A DNA stretch of 64,000 bases, taken from contig NZ_CP043761.1 of the NCBI RefSeq assembly GCF_008386395.1, positions 434,001 through 498,000 on the forward strand, given 5' to 3'. Position 1 is the first letter of the stretch. Each line of letters opens with the position of its first letter. The notes below the pieces were generated by a model, which saw only the letters and a list, made by a program, of their open reading frames with translations, ran no database searches and was not told where the DNA came from. Both the position numbers and the translations under genes were made by a program. Of the stretch, positions 8,566-17,293 are shown one piece after another. Source of the DNA: Paenibacillus sp. 37. Lineage in GTDB: Bacteria; Bacillota; Bacilli; Paenibacillales; Paenibacillaceae.

Positions 8566-8617
8566 TAAAACAAAAATAGCCCAATAACCGATTCATGTAA
8601 AGAATGGGTTATGAGCT
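8566..8617 (-). terminator. Terminator of the small Fur-box gene
   Basis: On the minus strand, ATAGCTCATAACCCATTC pairs imperfectly with GAATCGGTTATTGGGCTAT and is followed by TTTTTG. It begins about 20 bp after the small ORF ending at 8636. Confidence 0.6.
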
Positions 8618-8635
8618 ATGTAAGTATAAGGCATG

Positions 8636-8791
8636 CTATTGTGGTTGTTTACATTGAACTGCGGGATAAGTATAAGCCAGCTTGCGGATAATTTCCTTTT
8701 GCCATCTCGTATCACCCAGGTTGGTTGCCAGGTTCAGAAGATCCAAATAATCGTCAAGCTGCAGATCAGCCTTTTGCAGAGTTGTATTCAT
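8636..8791 (-). CDS. Small protein of 51 residues downstream of a perfect Fur box
   Basis: An ATG ORF preceded by AAAGGGG about 12 bases upstream. It encodes an acidic-to-neutral helical protein (LQLDDYLDLLNLATNLGDTR, then WQKEIIRKLA) with no membrane segment. I do not recognise the family. It is followed by a terminator and preceded by TGATAATCATTATCA, a perfect 7-1-7 Fur box 78-92 bp upstream of the start, so it is probably made under iron limitation. Bacillus also uses small Fur-controlled proteins (FbpA, FbpB, FbpC) in iron sparing, but this sequence does not resemble those I recall. Confidence 0.6.
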   Translation of the reverse strand: MNTTLQKADLQLDDYLDLLNLATNLGDTRWQKEIIRKLAYTYPAVQCKQPQ

Positions 8792-8868
8792 TCGATGTTC
8801 GTTCCCCTTTATCTATAAAATCGTAAAATCATATGCAGTAGAAAGTTACATGGAGACAAGTTCAAGAA

Positions 8869-8883
8869 TGATAATCATTATCA
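8869..8883. promoter_or_regulatory. Perfect 7-1-7 Fur box
   Basis: TGATAAT-C-ATTATCA matches the B. subtilis Fur consensus TGATAATNATTATCA at every position. The nearest gene it can control is the 51-residue ORF on the minus strand. TTGAAC follows immediately on the minus strand as a possible -35. Confidence 0.8.
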
Positions 8884-8943
8884 CGTTGTATATTCATTAT
8901 GCAATGAACGCTGGCAAAATGCAATATCAAGTCCGTAACGAAG

Positions 8944-9237
8944 TTAACTTTTTTCTGAAAATAGGCTCCTCCACATCACATAGGGAATGTACACACCGAG
9001 ATATGCAGACGGATACAGGAACCAGCCATTCATTAGGAATTGATGAATTTCGGTGGTGAACGTGGTCATATGAGCATTCGTTGCATACACATCACCAGCG
9101 ATGACGGTTGCCGCACTATAGAAGCAGAGCAATGCAAGGATGTGGAATAGCCGCGTAACCATTCGGGAACGAAGAGCAACATAAGCCATAATTAGCGGAA
9201 CAATCAACAAGAGCACCAAAAATACCAATTTCATCAT
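8944..9237 (-). CDS. Small membrane protein of unknown function, 97 residues
   Basis: GAAGGAGT precedes the ATG by eight bases. Three hydrophobic segments are visible: residues 2-21 (LVFLVLLLIVPLIMAYVAL), about 30-48 (FHILALLCFYSAATVIAG) and about 68-88 (MNGWFLYPSAYLGVYIPYVM). No family is recognised. A degenerate Fur box (TGATAATCAGTATGG) lies 32-46 bp upstream and a perfect one follows the gene, suggesting this small cluster responds to iron. Membrane location is inferred from hydrophobicity only. Confidence 0.65.
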   Translation of the reverse strand: MMKLVFLVLLLIVPLIMAYVALRSRMVTRLFHILALLCFYSAATVIAGDVYATNAHMTTFTTEIHQFLMNGWFLYPSAYLGVYIPYVMWRSLFSEKS

Positions 9238-9268
9238 CGTTTTACTCCTTCGGAAAATGGGATTCTAA

Positions 9269-9283
9269 TGATAATCAGTATGG
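9269..9283. promoter_or_regulatory. Degenerate Fur box upstream of the 97-residue membrane protein
   Basis: TGATAATCAGTATGG matches TGATAATNATTATCA in the left arm and at four of seven positions in the right arm. It lies 32-46 bp upstream of the minus-strand start. Confidence 0.45.
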
Positions 9284-9410
9284 GCAATTGGATGCCATCT
9301 CAAAACTTTTTCAACAATTTTACAAAACGAAAGAGGAATTCATCATATGAACAATTAAAATAAAGGAGGATAACCCATTATCAGGTAATTTGGAGGAGGA
9401 GAAAGGGAAT

Positions 9411-10976
9411 ATGAAGAAGGCGTTATGGCAGCATTGGATCGGGGCATTCCTGGTCTTTATCATGATGGCAACCGCACTGCTGGGGCCGGGTTCGCAAAGT
9501 CCGGTACAAGCTGCAGCACCACTTACGGTATCTCAGGCCATCGCTGCCCAGAGCGGTGGAGGAACAGCGACGGTTGAAGGAATCATTGTTGGACATGCTA
9601 CCGGGTCACTTACCGCGAAGTTTACATCTCCGTATGCCAATGATTTTAATGTTCTGGTTGCGGACTCAGCGTCAGAGCGAACCAATGCCAGATTACTGGA
9701 TGTGCAGATTCCCGCTTCTTTCCGTTCGCAATATGGACTGGCTACCAATCCCGGTCTTGTAGGCAAGAAGATCATCGTAACCGGAACTCTCGGTGCCTAC
9801 AACAGCTACGCAGGAGTCAAAAACCCAACGTCCATTACATTTTCCTCCGGAACAACGAACCCTGATCCAGAACCGAACCCAGGTACAACATTACCGGATG
9901 GTACCGGTAAAAAAGTATTGTTCGATAATACCCATGCCCAGACAGCAGGTGCTGCCGACTGGATTATTGACGGGGCATTTTCGGATTTTGCCAATGGTTT
10001 GCGAAACGCAGGCTTTGCCGTGGATCAGCTGGAACGCAGCATCCCGTATACATTCGGTGAGCAAGCCATCACCTACAATAAATTGAAAGATTACCACGTC
10101 TTTGTCATTGGTGAAGCCAACGTGCCGTTCAAAGCGACAGAGCAGGCTGCGCTGGTGCAGTATGTGCAGAACGGAGGGAGCATTTTCTTCATCTCCGACC
10201 ACTATAATGCAGACCGCAACAAAAACCGCTGGGATTCTTCCGAAGTATTCAACGGTTATCGCCGCGGTGCCTTCCTGAATCCAGCCAAAGGCATGTCTTC
10301 GGCTGAAGCCGAATCACCAGCGATGCAGAGTGTGACGAGTTCAGACTGGCTCGCGACGAACTTTGGTGTCCGTTTCCGTTACAATGCTCTTGGAGATGTA
10401 AATGCATCGGATATCGTTGCACCTGCACAATCCTTCGGCATTACGGCTGGTGTTAATTCTGTAGCCATGCATGCGGGATCGACTGTTGCGATTATAGACC
10501 CTAACAAGGCCAAAGGTTTGGTGTATGTACCAAGTGGTGTGTCCAAGTGGGGCAATGCCGTGGATCAGGGCGTATATAATGGTGGTGGACGAGCTGAAGG
10601 AGCCTATGCCGCCATTGCAAAGGTTGGTGCGGGCAAAGCCGCGTTTATCGGCGACTCTTCACCTGTGGAAGACGCGACTCCGAAATATTTGCGTGAAGAG
10701 ACCGGTGCTACCAAGAAGACCTACGATGGATTCAAAGAAGTGGATGATGCAACGTTCCTTGTAAATACTGTGATATGGCTCGCGGTCAAAGAGAGTTACA
10801 CTAGTCTGGCACAAGTGCCAGGACTGACATTGGACACGGCAACAAGCCTGCTTCCGATCGAAGCTCCGGCTGCGTCTACCGAGCCGCAACTTGAGCCATG
10901 GGCTGCACCTGCGGCAGGGTACAAATGGTATGACCCGACCACATTTAAGGCAGGTTCATACGGAAAAGCACAATAA
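9411..10976 (+). CDS. Exported protein: OB-fold (DUF6359/YhcR-like) domain plus GATase1-like domain
   Basis: The start is the ATG at 9411 after GGAGGAGG; an in-frame TTG at 9390 is within the ribosome binding site. A signal peptide (basic start, hydrophobic core FLVFIMMATALLGPG, cleavage near VQAAA) is followed by an OB-fold-like domain at about residues 38-140 (LTVSQAIAAQSGGGTATVEG, then VTGTLGAYNSY). A proline-rich linker (NPDPEPNPG) leads to a domain beginning KKVLFDNTHAQT with YVQNGGSIFFISDH at about residue 260, which looks like the DUF4350/glutamine-amidotransferase-like fold. Similar OB domains occur in secreted nucleases, but no nuclease motif is visible. Secreted; substrate unknown. 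It is monocistronic with a terminator. Confidence 0.75.
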   Translation: MKKALWQHWIGAFLVFIMMATALLGPGSQSPVQAAAPLTVSQAIAAQSGGGTATVEGIIVGHATGSLTAKFTSPYANDFNVLVADSASERTNARLLDVQIPASFRSQYGLATNPGLVGKKIIVTGTLGAYNSYAGVKNPTSITFSSGTTNPDPEPNPGTTLPDGTGKKVLFDNTHAQTAGAADWIIDGAFSDFANGLRNAGFAVDQLERSIPYTFGEQAITYNKLKDYHVFVIGEANVPFKATEQAALVQYVQNGGSIFFISDHYNADRNKNRWDSSEVFNGYRRGAFLNPAKGMSSAEAESPAMQSVTSSDWLATNFGVRFRYNALGDVNASDIVAPAQSFGITAGVNSVAMHAGSTVAIIDPNKAKGLVYVPSGVSKWGNAVDQGVYNGGGRAEGAYAAIAKVGAGKAAFIGDSSPVEDATPKYLREETGATKKTYDGFKEVDDATFLVNTVIWLAVKESYTSLAQVPGLTLDTATSLLPIEAPAASTEPQLEPWAAPAAGYKWYDPTTFKAGSYGKAQ

Positions 10977-11011
10977 GTGAAATAGATATCATATCATCAT
11001 GCCGAATAGGG

Positions 11012-11050
11012 CCTGACCGTGGAAGTTTGTTCGCGGACAGGTTTTTTTTT
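11012..11050 (+). terminator. Rho-independent terminator
   Basis: CCTGACCG pairs with CGGACAGG (11012-11019 / 11034-11041), followed by nine Ts. It ends the exported OB-fold protein transcript. Confidence 0.8.
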
Positions 11051-11190
11051 GCTTATTATACAAAGTTGCAGTCATGACCATGATTAGCTCATACCGCACT
11101 GTCATGGTATATATACTTGCTCCTGAGGGGAAGGTATGGGTATTCAGGATGTGTGCGAGGCATTAAAAGAATTAAAGGAGGAGGCGACGT

Positions 11191-11820
11191 ATGATGAATC
11201 GGCAAGCAGACTGTGACAGTTCCACGATGAGACACAAGCTCAAAGCGGATCTCCATCGTGTAGCAGAACGTATGAATCTGACGTTATCCCGGTTTGACAA
11301 TGACAGTGCCTGTCTGCTGGGGCAATTTGCAGAGATTCGAGCGGAGATCAAGCAGATCGAGGTGCTCGCCTCTTCGTTTTATCTGGATTGTTATCTGTCG
11401 CCCTTTACCGAGAAGTTTGCCGAATTAACATCGAGCGTACAGCATCTATCTGACCGGAGATATGGGGCACTAATTGTGATTGAACGGGAGATTCCGTTGG
11501 AGTCGATCATCCACTCAGGGGTGGCAGTGGATGCCAGAGTTACCCATGCGCTGCTTGAATCGCTGTTCATTCCCGGTGCACCATTGCATGACGGGGCCGT
11601 GTTGATTCGTGGCAATCAGATTGTATCCGCTGGTAATGTGTTGCCGTTGTCGCAAGCGGAAGTGCATGAACGAAAAATAGGCACTCGTCATCGGGCTGCA
11701 TTGGGACTCAGTGAATTGACGGATGCGGTTGTACTGGTTGTCTCTGAGGAGACAGGACAGGCTTCATTTGCTGTGGATGGCGATTTGCATCCAATTAATG
11801 TGGTTGAGACGCTCCCTTAA
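11191..11820 (+). CDS. cdaS: Diadenylate cyclase, CdaS type
   Basis: A 209-residue soluble protein with an N-terminal helical region (residues 10-80) and a DisA_N (DAC) catalytic domain. The two DAC signatures are present: DGA at 134-136 (APLHDGAVLI) and RHR at 166-168 (GTRHRAALG). This layout and length match CdaS (YojJ) of Bacillus, whose N-terminal helices inhibit activity and which is made during sporulation or germination. It would make c-di-AMP from two ATP. An AAAGGAGGAGG site lies eight bases before the ATG. The gene is single, and no clear sporulation sigma promoter was identified. Confidence 0.9.
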   Translation: MMNRQADCDSSTMRHKLKADLHRVAERMNLTLSRFDNDSACLLGQFAEIRAEIKQIEVLASSFYLDCYLSPFTEKFAELTSSVQHLSDRRYGALIVIEREIPLESIIHSGVAVDARVTHALLESLFIPGAPLHDGAVLIRGNQIVSAGNVLPLSQAEVHERKIGTRHRAALGLSELTDAVVLVVSEETGQASFAVDGDLHPINVVETLP

Positions 11821-11880
11821 ATATGAACGATCAAGTGGCCTACTTGGGGCGATTAAGTTGATGCTGTTGAGGGAAGTGTA

Positions 11881-11911
11881 CCTTTCTCCTGTAAGGGAGA
11901 GAGGCTTTTCT
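11881..11911 (+). terminator. Terminator after cdaS
   Basis: CCTTTCTCC-TGTAA-GGGAGAGAGG followed by CTTTTCT. Confidence 0.6.
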
Positions 11912-11966
11912 ATTGATAGACGATAAAATTATAATCTGAAATTCGACCGCTTTGCTCTCGCCATAT

Positions 11967-11990
11967 GAGAAACATCGATCGATGCTTCTC
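11967..11990. promoter_or_regulatory. Long palindrome upstream of leucine dehydrogenase, candidate operator
   Basis: GAGAA and TTCTC flank the self-complementary core CATCGATCGATG, giving a 24 bp near-perfect palindrome about 20 bp upstream of the -35 of the putative bcd promoter. The position fits an activator or repressor site. The regulator is not known. Confidence 0.45.
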
Positions 11991-12008
11991 TGACATTGCG
12001 ATGTGATT

Positions 12009-12038
12009 TTGCACAAACTGGGTATTCATGGGTACAAT
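12009..12038 (+). promoter_or_regulatory. Putative sigma-A promoter of leucine dehydrogenase
   Basis: TTGCAC (12009-12014), 18 bp spacer, TACAAT (12033-12038), leaving a leader of about 60 bp before the ATG at 12108. Confidence 0.6.
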
Positions 12039-12107
12039 AGAGGATGGTCAATGAATAGAGAACAATGCGATTGGATCGCAAAAATGGTTGGAGGAGACGG
12101 TTAGCAC

Positions 12108-13214
12108 ATGAGTTGGTTTGAAGCAATGGAGCATCACGATTATGAGGAACTGGTTCTGTGCCAGGATCGAAATTCAGGGTTAAAAGCAATTATCGCCATA
12201 CACGACACAACACTCGGCCCTGCGCTGGGAGGCACGCGGATGTGGACTTACGCTTCAGAAGAAGCCGCCATTGAAGATGCCCTGCGCCTTGCCCGTGGTA
12301 TGACATATAAAAATGCGGTATCCGGACTGAATCTGGGCGGCGGCAAAACCGTTATTATCGGAGATCCAAGGCGCGACAAAAACGAAGCAATGTTTCGGGC
12401 GTTTGGACGATATATTCAAGGGTTGAACGGACGTTATATCACAGCCGAAGATGTGGGAACAACGGAAGAGGACATGAACCTGATCTATCAGGAAACGGAC
12501 TATGTGACAGGCATCTCGGCGAGTTATGGTTCATCCGGTAATCCATCACCTGCAACGGCTTGGGGTGTATATCGTGGGATCAAGGCAGCAGCCAAAGAAG
12601 CATTTGGTACCGATCTGCTGGAGGGTAAAACGATAGCGGTCCAAGGTGTCGGCAATGTGGCGATGCATCTGTGCAAATATCTGTATGAGGAAGGTGCACA
12701 TCTGATCGTTACGGATATCCATAAGGACGCGGTGAAACAGGCTGTGGATCGGTTCGGCGCAACAGCTGTTGATCCCGCAGACATCACGAGTGTGGATTGC
12801 GATATCTATGCACCATGTGCACTGGGCGGAACGATTAATGACGATACGCTCAAAACGCTCAAGGCGAAGGTTGTAGCGGGCTGTGCCAATAATCAGCTGC
12901 TGGAGACCCGTCATGGGGATCAGTTATATGATATGGGCATCGTATATGCGCCTGACTATGTTATCAATGCAGGTGGCGTAATTAACATTGCGGATGAGCT
13001 GAATGGTTACAACGCGGATCGGGCGTGGAGCAAGATCGGAGAGATCTATTCCACTCTGGAGAAAATATTCGAAAGCTCACGTACCGAGGGCATCGCTACC
13101 TATGTTGCCGCAGATCGTCTGGCTGAGCGACGAATCGAACAGATGAAGAATACGCGCAGTACATTCTTGCAGAATGGCCACCACGCGTTGAGTTCCCGGA
13201 GATTGCGCAAGTAA
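12108..13214 (+). CDS. bcd: Leucine dehydrogenase (branched-chain amino acid dehydrogenase)
   Basis: A 368-residue Glu/Leu/Phe/Val dehydrogenase. The catalytic Lys80 lies in [16 protein letters not shown] and Lys68 in [10 protein letters not shown], at the same positions as in Bacillus leucine dehydrogenases. The NAD-binding domain begins near residue 172 ([20 protein letters not shown]). It catalyses reversible NAD-dependent deamination of leucine, isoleucine and valine to 2-oxo acids, feeding catabolism or branched fatty acid precursors. A phenylalanine or valine dehydrogenase specificity cannot be excluded. It stands alone, not in a ptb-buk-bkd operon. The upstream 24 bp palindrome may be its control site. 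Confidence 0.88.
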   Translation: MSWFEAMEHHDYEELVLCQDRNSGLKAIIAIHDTTLGPALGGTRMWTYASEEAAIEDALRLARGMTYKNAVSGLNLGGGKTVIIGDPRRDKNEAMFRAFGRYIQGLNGRYITAEDVGTTEEDMNLIYQETDYVTGISASYGSSGNPSPATAWGVYRGIKAAAKEAFGTDLLEGKTIAVQGVGNVAMHLCKYLYEEGAHLIVTDIHKDAVKQAVDRFGATAVDPADITSVDCDIYAPCALGGTINDDTLKTLKAKVVAGCANNQLLETRHGDQLYDMGIVYAPDYVINAGGVINIADELNGYNADRAWSKIGEIYSTLEKIFESSRTEGIATYVAADRLAERRIEQMKNTRSTFLQNGHHALSSRRLRK

Positions 13215-13246
13215 ACGGTATTGAATCATAAAAAAAAACTTAAAAC

Positions 13247-13308
13247 GGTCTGTTAGATAACGGCAACATCCATTCCAAGATGGATAGTCGATCTGACAGG
13301 CCATTTTT
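13247..13308 (+). terminator. Terminator after leucine dehydrogenase
   Basis: GGTCTGTTAGAT (13247-13258) pairs with ATCTGACAGGCC (13291-13302) and is followed by ATTTTTA. An inner hairpin ATCCATTCCAAGATGGAT sits in the loop. Confidence 0.75.
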
Positions 13309-13444
13309 ATGTTGCTATCAGAATTTTAAAAAAAAGAAAAACAGTGGCAATATCTCCCTAATTGATCAATTTTACTATGGATTTTTCCGATAATGTATGT
13401 ACATCGTTCAGATGCAGATGGTTCAGGGAAGTGGGGAGAAGGAA

Positions 13445-15511
13445 ATGGGGAAAAGAAAAGGTATAGGGTATAAGCTCAAAAATATGTCGCTTAAAATCAA
13501 GCTGCCTTTCATGATCAGTGTATTGGTTGTGTTGGTTCTGCTTGGTGCAACAACCACAAGTTATATGATTTCATCTGATGTTGTGGTCAAGAAAAGCAAG
13601 GATGAGATTAATGTGATGGCTGACCGCCTTGGGGAAGGGCTTTGGACAGCGATGCAGCTTCAACAGCAGATGAGTCATGCGATATCCGTACATAGTACTT
13701 TTAAAGAACTCTTGAAGTTACGTGATACCAATGAAATGACAGATGAGACCTTTTTCACAGATGAGAATCCATATTTCAACAGAGCGAATACGATTCTCAC
13801 CGACAGTATAACTGACACGGGAGGCACCAAGCCGGATCTGTTTGTGTTTGACAAGGAAGGAACCATGGTTGCGGGAACCATGCCGGAAGTCATTGGGCAG
13901 TCACGGGGAGATCGGGAATATTTTAAGGAGTCCATACAGGGGAAATCCTTCATCAGTGACGCGGTCGTCTCTAAGACTGGCAAGAAGCTCATTATTGTAT
14001 TCTCGGAGCCCATCACCGATGAACAGGGGAATATACTGGGTGTGTTCGCCATGTCGGTGGACAGCAGCTTTTTCCTGGGGCAACTGGGAGACATTAAAAT
14101 TAATGGCCAAGGCAGAGTTGAAGTGCTGAGTCGGAGTGGCATCATCATGTTCGACTCACTGGACCCTACGGTTGTGGGACAAACACTTGCAGAAGACAAG
14201 GAAGCCATGGAACTTATGGAGGCCAGAGCCACCGATAAAATGAAAATCACTTCGATGGATCGAGATGATATCTACTACCGTGTTAATCAGATTCCTGACG
14301 CAGATCTCTCCGTGGTCATTATTGACGATTATGATGATATCAAACGTCCATTAGAGGATATGCAACGCCAGATGGTTATCGTGACATTGATCGGAATTGC
14401 TCTGGCTATTGGCGTAGGATTATTGATCTCTCGTAGTATTACGAGACCTATCGTTCGTCTGATCGGGCTGTTCCAACAGCTTGCTCAAGGGAATCTGACC
14501 GTCAAGGCCAATGGTAGATATAACAGTGAATTCAAGGATCTGGCGGAAAGCTTCAATGGCATGGTGGAGCAGAACAGAAACCTGATCACCGATATGAATA
14601 GTTCGATCCATGTTCTTCAAGCCAGCACCCAGGAGCTGGAGGAAACGTCCAGGCAGACGGCAAGGTCCATTGATGAGACATCAGCGACGTCCATGGGGAT
14701 TGCGAAGGCGATGGAGGCTCAATCGGAAGATACCGAACAGATTGCAGGCAAGTTCAACAGCTTTGGCGATAAAGTGGCTGCCATGAACAGCAGTGCGCAG
14801 GATGTGAAGGCAAGAGCGGATGAGATCGAATCTGTATTCCACAACGGGAATGAAGTCGTCAATGAATTGATGCGTATCAATGAGGTGAACGAGCGCGAAG
14901 TGGAGAAGATCTCGGAGATTACCGTCAAACTTCAAACGAGTTCGGGCAGTATTAGTCAGATCACGGAAGCCATCAGCCAGATTGCGAAGCAGACCAATCT
15001 GCTTGCATTGAATGCTTCAATTGAAGCATCACGGGCTGGGGAGCATGGCCGAGGATTTGCAGTTGTAGCTGAGGAGATCCGCAACCTGGCAGAGCAGAGT
15101 TCCCGCCAGTCCAAGGAAATCTCCAGCATTATTGAGCAGAATCTGGCCGATGTCGCCGAGAACAACCAAAGTGTTGCCGAAATTCACACCATCTCGTCCA
15201 GACAGGATGAGCTTGTCTTGCAGACTCGTCAGGCATTCGATGTGATTTTGGAGAAGGTAACGGTCATTAATCAACAGATCGCTACGATGGCAGGACAGAT
15301 GCAGGAGATGTTACAGAACAAGGATGATGTACTGGAGTCAGCCCATAGTTTGTCAGCTTCAGGAGAACAGGTATCCGCTTCGGTTGAAGAGGTAACAGCA
15401 ACCATGATGGAGCAATCTTCAACAGTACAGCAGTTGGCCAACATGGTTGATACGATCGATCAATTGACGCAAAAACTGGCTGAATCGGCTGCGCGATTCA
15501 AGGTGGAGTAA
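13445..15511 (+). CDS. Methyl-accepting chemotaxis protein with extracellular dCache-like domain
   Basis: The start is the ATG at 13445 preceded by GGAGAAGG; the GTG/ATG codons up to 48 bp upstream are less likely. It has 688 residues: TM1 about 21-43, an extracellular sensor about 44-308 ([20 protein letters not shown], typical of dCache), TM2 about 309-331, HAMP about 332-385, then a long cytoplasmic coiled coil. The conserved hairpin tip is at about residues 517-545 ([36 protein letters not shown]). It should signal through CheW/CheA; the ligand is unknown. Single gene with a strong terminator. Confidence 0.92.
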   Translation: MGKRKGIGYKLKNMSLKIKLPFMISVLVVLVLLGATTTSYMISSDVVVKKSKDEINVMADRLGEGLWTAMQLQQQMSHAISVHSTFKELLKLRDTNEMTDETFFTDENPYFNRANTILTDSITDTGGTKPDLFVFDKEGTMVAGTMPEVIGQSRGDREYFKESIQGKSFISDAVVSKTGKKLIIVFSEPITDEQGNILGVFAMSVDSSFFLGQLGDIKINGQGRVEVLSRSGIIMFDSLDPTVVGQTLAEDKEAMELMEARATDKMKITSMDRDDIYYRVNQIPDADLSVVIIDDYDDIKRPLEDMQRQMVIVTLIGIALAIGVGLLISRSITRPIVRLIGLFQQLAQGNLTVKANGRYNSEFKDLAESFNGMVEQNRNLITDMNSSIHVLQASTQELEETSRQTARSIDETSATSMGIAKAMEAQSEDTEQIAGKFNSFGDKVAAMNSSAQDVKARADEIESVFHNGNEVVNELMRINEVNEREVEKISEITVKLQTSSGSISQITEAISQIAKQTNLLALNASIEASRAGEHGRGFAVVAEEIRNLAEQSSRQSKEISSIIEQNLADVAENNQSVAEIHTISSRQDELVLQTRQAFDVILEKVTVINQQIATMAGQMQEMLQNKDDVLESAHSLSASGEQVSASVEEVTATMMEQSSTVQQLANMVDTIDQLTQKLAESAARFKVE

Positions 15512-15532
15512 GCATTATGTGATATAGAGAGA

Positions 15533-15579
15533 AAGAAGGCAAAGGCACTCTTTATGAGTGTCTTTTGCCTTCTTTTTTT
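15533..15579 (+). terminator. Strong terminator after the chemoreceptor gene
   Basis: AAGGCAAAGGCACTC and GAGTGTCTTTTGCCTT form a long stem followed by CTTTTTTT. Confidence 0.88.
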
Positions 15580-15610
15580 ATAGTCTAAATTCAATGTATT
15601 CCAAATCCAT

Positions 15611-16183
15611 TTAGTGATCAATGAGATGCAACAGTTGAGGAAGAGGTGTGCGAGGCTTGGGCATAGGCTGATCTTCAGCGTTAAAATACCCCATGTGAAG
15701 TGTACCTACTATTTTTTCCTCAGATGTCACACCAATGGCTTCACAGAATAGCGGACTTTCGTTAAAAGGGCTTGTCTTCCATACGACGCCGATGTGTTGT
15801 TCCCAGGCGAGCAACTGTATGTTCTGGATCAGTGCCGAGGTTGCAGCAAAAGCCTCTTCCCACGCTTTAGAGGGCAGCTTGGCTGTCATAACCACAACCA
15901 GATGCACAGGTGTCTGTGCACAATAGGCAGCTCTGATTTGTTGTCCGTACTTTGCTACAAATTCAGGATTGCGTGTACTCAATACAGCGCTTGCGAATGT
16001 TTCTCTGCCCTCATTCATAAACAGAATGAAACGCCAAGGTTCCTTTTTGGAATGAAAAGGTGCCCATATCGCGTCCTCCAGAATCTCATGAATCGTTTCC
16101 AAGGGAATGGGTAGGCCATTAAATTCCTGAATCGTACGTCGTTCGATCACGGTCTGCCTAAGACTTGTTTTAGGTTTCATCAT
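15611..16183 (-). CDS. Nitroreductase-family flavoprotein
   Basis: A 190-residue protein with N-terminal RQTVIERRTIQEFNGLPIPL (FMN phosphate contacts around the RR) and a WAPFHSKKEPWRFILF segment. The central part (LIQNIQLLAWEQHIGVVWKT) fits the nitroreductase fold. It starts 6 bp after the siderophore-binding lipoprotein stop, so it is probably co-transcribed and Fur controlled. It may reduce a flavin, quinone or ferric chelate, for example to release iron from an imported siderophore. That role is inferred only from the operon. Confidence 0.83.
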   Translation of the reverse strand: MMKPKTSLRQTVIERRTIQEFNGLPIPLETIHEILEDAIWAPFHSKKEPWRFILFMNEGRETFASAVLSTRNPEFVAKYGQQIRAAYCAQTPVHLVVVMTAKLPSKAWEEAFAATSALIQNIQLLAWEQHIGVVWKTSPFNESPLFCEAIGVTSEEKIVGTLHMGYFNAEDQPMPKPRTPLPQLLHLIDH

Positions 16184-16189
16184 GTCCCT

Positions 16190-17206
16190 CTATAACTCGA
16201 AGGAAGCAGCGATCTCATCAATAATTTTGCTCAGACCGATGGGACCGTATCCTGCAAACCACAGGTTGGCATCACCGATATAAACATGATCGTTCTGGAC
16301 TGCATTCAGATTGGACCAGATGGAAGTATCCATGATGTTATTAAGCACAACCTTGTTTTCTTCTCCTGGACGAAGAATAATAAACAGTCGATCCGGGTTC
16401 AGTTCAGGCAGAATTTCCTCGGAAATTGCCACATTCCATGATCCCTCGAAATCTACACTGTCTACTGAAGCAGGGATTAATCCCAGAGCACCAAACAGAG
16501 TGAAGTTATCATCAGGTTTAATCAACTGGAGCTGTTTATCCTGTACACGCATGTAGGCCACCGTTTCGTCTTTGGCTTTTACGGCAAGCTCATCATGGGT
16601 TGTGGCAACTTTGGCATCATAGGCGTCTTTGACCGCTTGGGCTTCTTTTTCTTTGCCAAGAACGGTTGCTGTTTCCATGAATCGCTCCCAGTCTCCTTTT
16701 TCTTCATTATCAAAAAGGATCGTTGGGGCAATCTTGGAGAGTTGCTCATAGTTTGCTTCATTTAACGTTTTGGAGGCCAGAATGAGATCCGGCTCAGCCT
16801 GGAGCAATGCTTCAAAATTGGGAGACTCGCCGGAACCTACGGCAGTGGTATCTTTCATCTGATCTGCCAGGTATTCAGGGAATCCGAGATCGTTATACGT
16901 TACCATGGCTGTCGGTTCAATGCCGAGAGCGAGTAATTGGTCAGCAAAGACGTAGAGCATACCCGCAATTTTTTGTGGTTCAGCAGGAATTTCGATATCC
17001 CCTTTGATCGTAGAAATGGTGCGTGTATTCTCACTTCCCTGTTCAGCGGTTGATGGCTTTGCCCCATTAGATTCGGGTGAAGCGGAGTTCCCGCTGTTCT
17101 GGGAAGTCCCACAGCCTGCAAGTATGCTGCATAGAACAAGAACGGTTATAAGGAATCGTCCTGATTTGAAAAAGGTAGAGAAGCGTTGGTTATTAGGTAA
17201 AGACAC
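16190..17206 (-). CDS. Iron-siderophore ABC transporter substrate-binding lipoprotein
   Basis: The frame is open to 17281, but the GTG at 17206 has AAAGGG ten bases upstream and gives a proper signal peptide (KSGRFLITVLVLCSILAGC, lipidated Cys32). The body (about 300 residues) is a FecB/FeuA-type binding protein: ALGIEPTAMVTYNDLGFPEY, EADLILASK-like segment (AEPDLILASKTLNEANYEQL), and VYIGDANLWFAGYGPIG near the end. It should capture a ferric siderophore for import. No permease or ATPase gene is nearby, so it must use a transporter encoded elsewhere. A Fur box lies just upstream. Confidence 0.88.
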   Translation of the reverse strand: MSLPNNQRFSTFFKSGRFLITVLVLCSILAGCGTSQNSGNSASPESNGAKPSTAEQGSENTRTISTIKGDIEIPAEPQKIAGMLYVFADQLLALGIEPTAMVTYNDLGFPEYLADQMKDTTAVGSGESPNFEALLQAEPDLILASKTLNEANYEQLSKIAPTILFDNEEKGDWERFMETATVLGKEKEAQAVKDAYDAKVATTHDELAVKAKDETVAYMRVQDKQLQLIKPDDNFTLFGALGLIPASVDSVDFEGSWNVAISEEILPELNPDRLFIILRPGEENKVVLNNIMDTSIWSNLNAVQNDHVYIGDANLWFAGYGPIGLSKIIDEIAASFEL

Positions 17207-17226
17207 GTTGTACACACCCTTTAATT

Positions 17227-17245
17227 GATTTTGATTATCATTATC
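17227..17245. promoter_or_regulatory. Fur box upstream of the siderophore-binding protein
   Basis: On the minus strand, GATAATGATAATCAAAATC matches two tandem GATAAT hexamers and most of the third in the 19 bp Fur consensus. It lies 21-39 bp before the start of the lipoprotein gene. Confidence 0.75.
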
Positions 17246-17293
17246 AAAATAATTATAGGTCCATTCCAAATCGTAATCCATGGATATTCCTGT

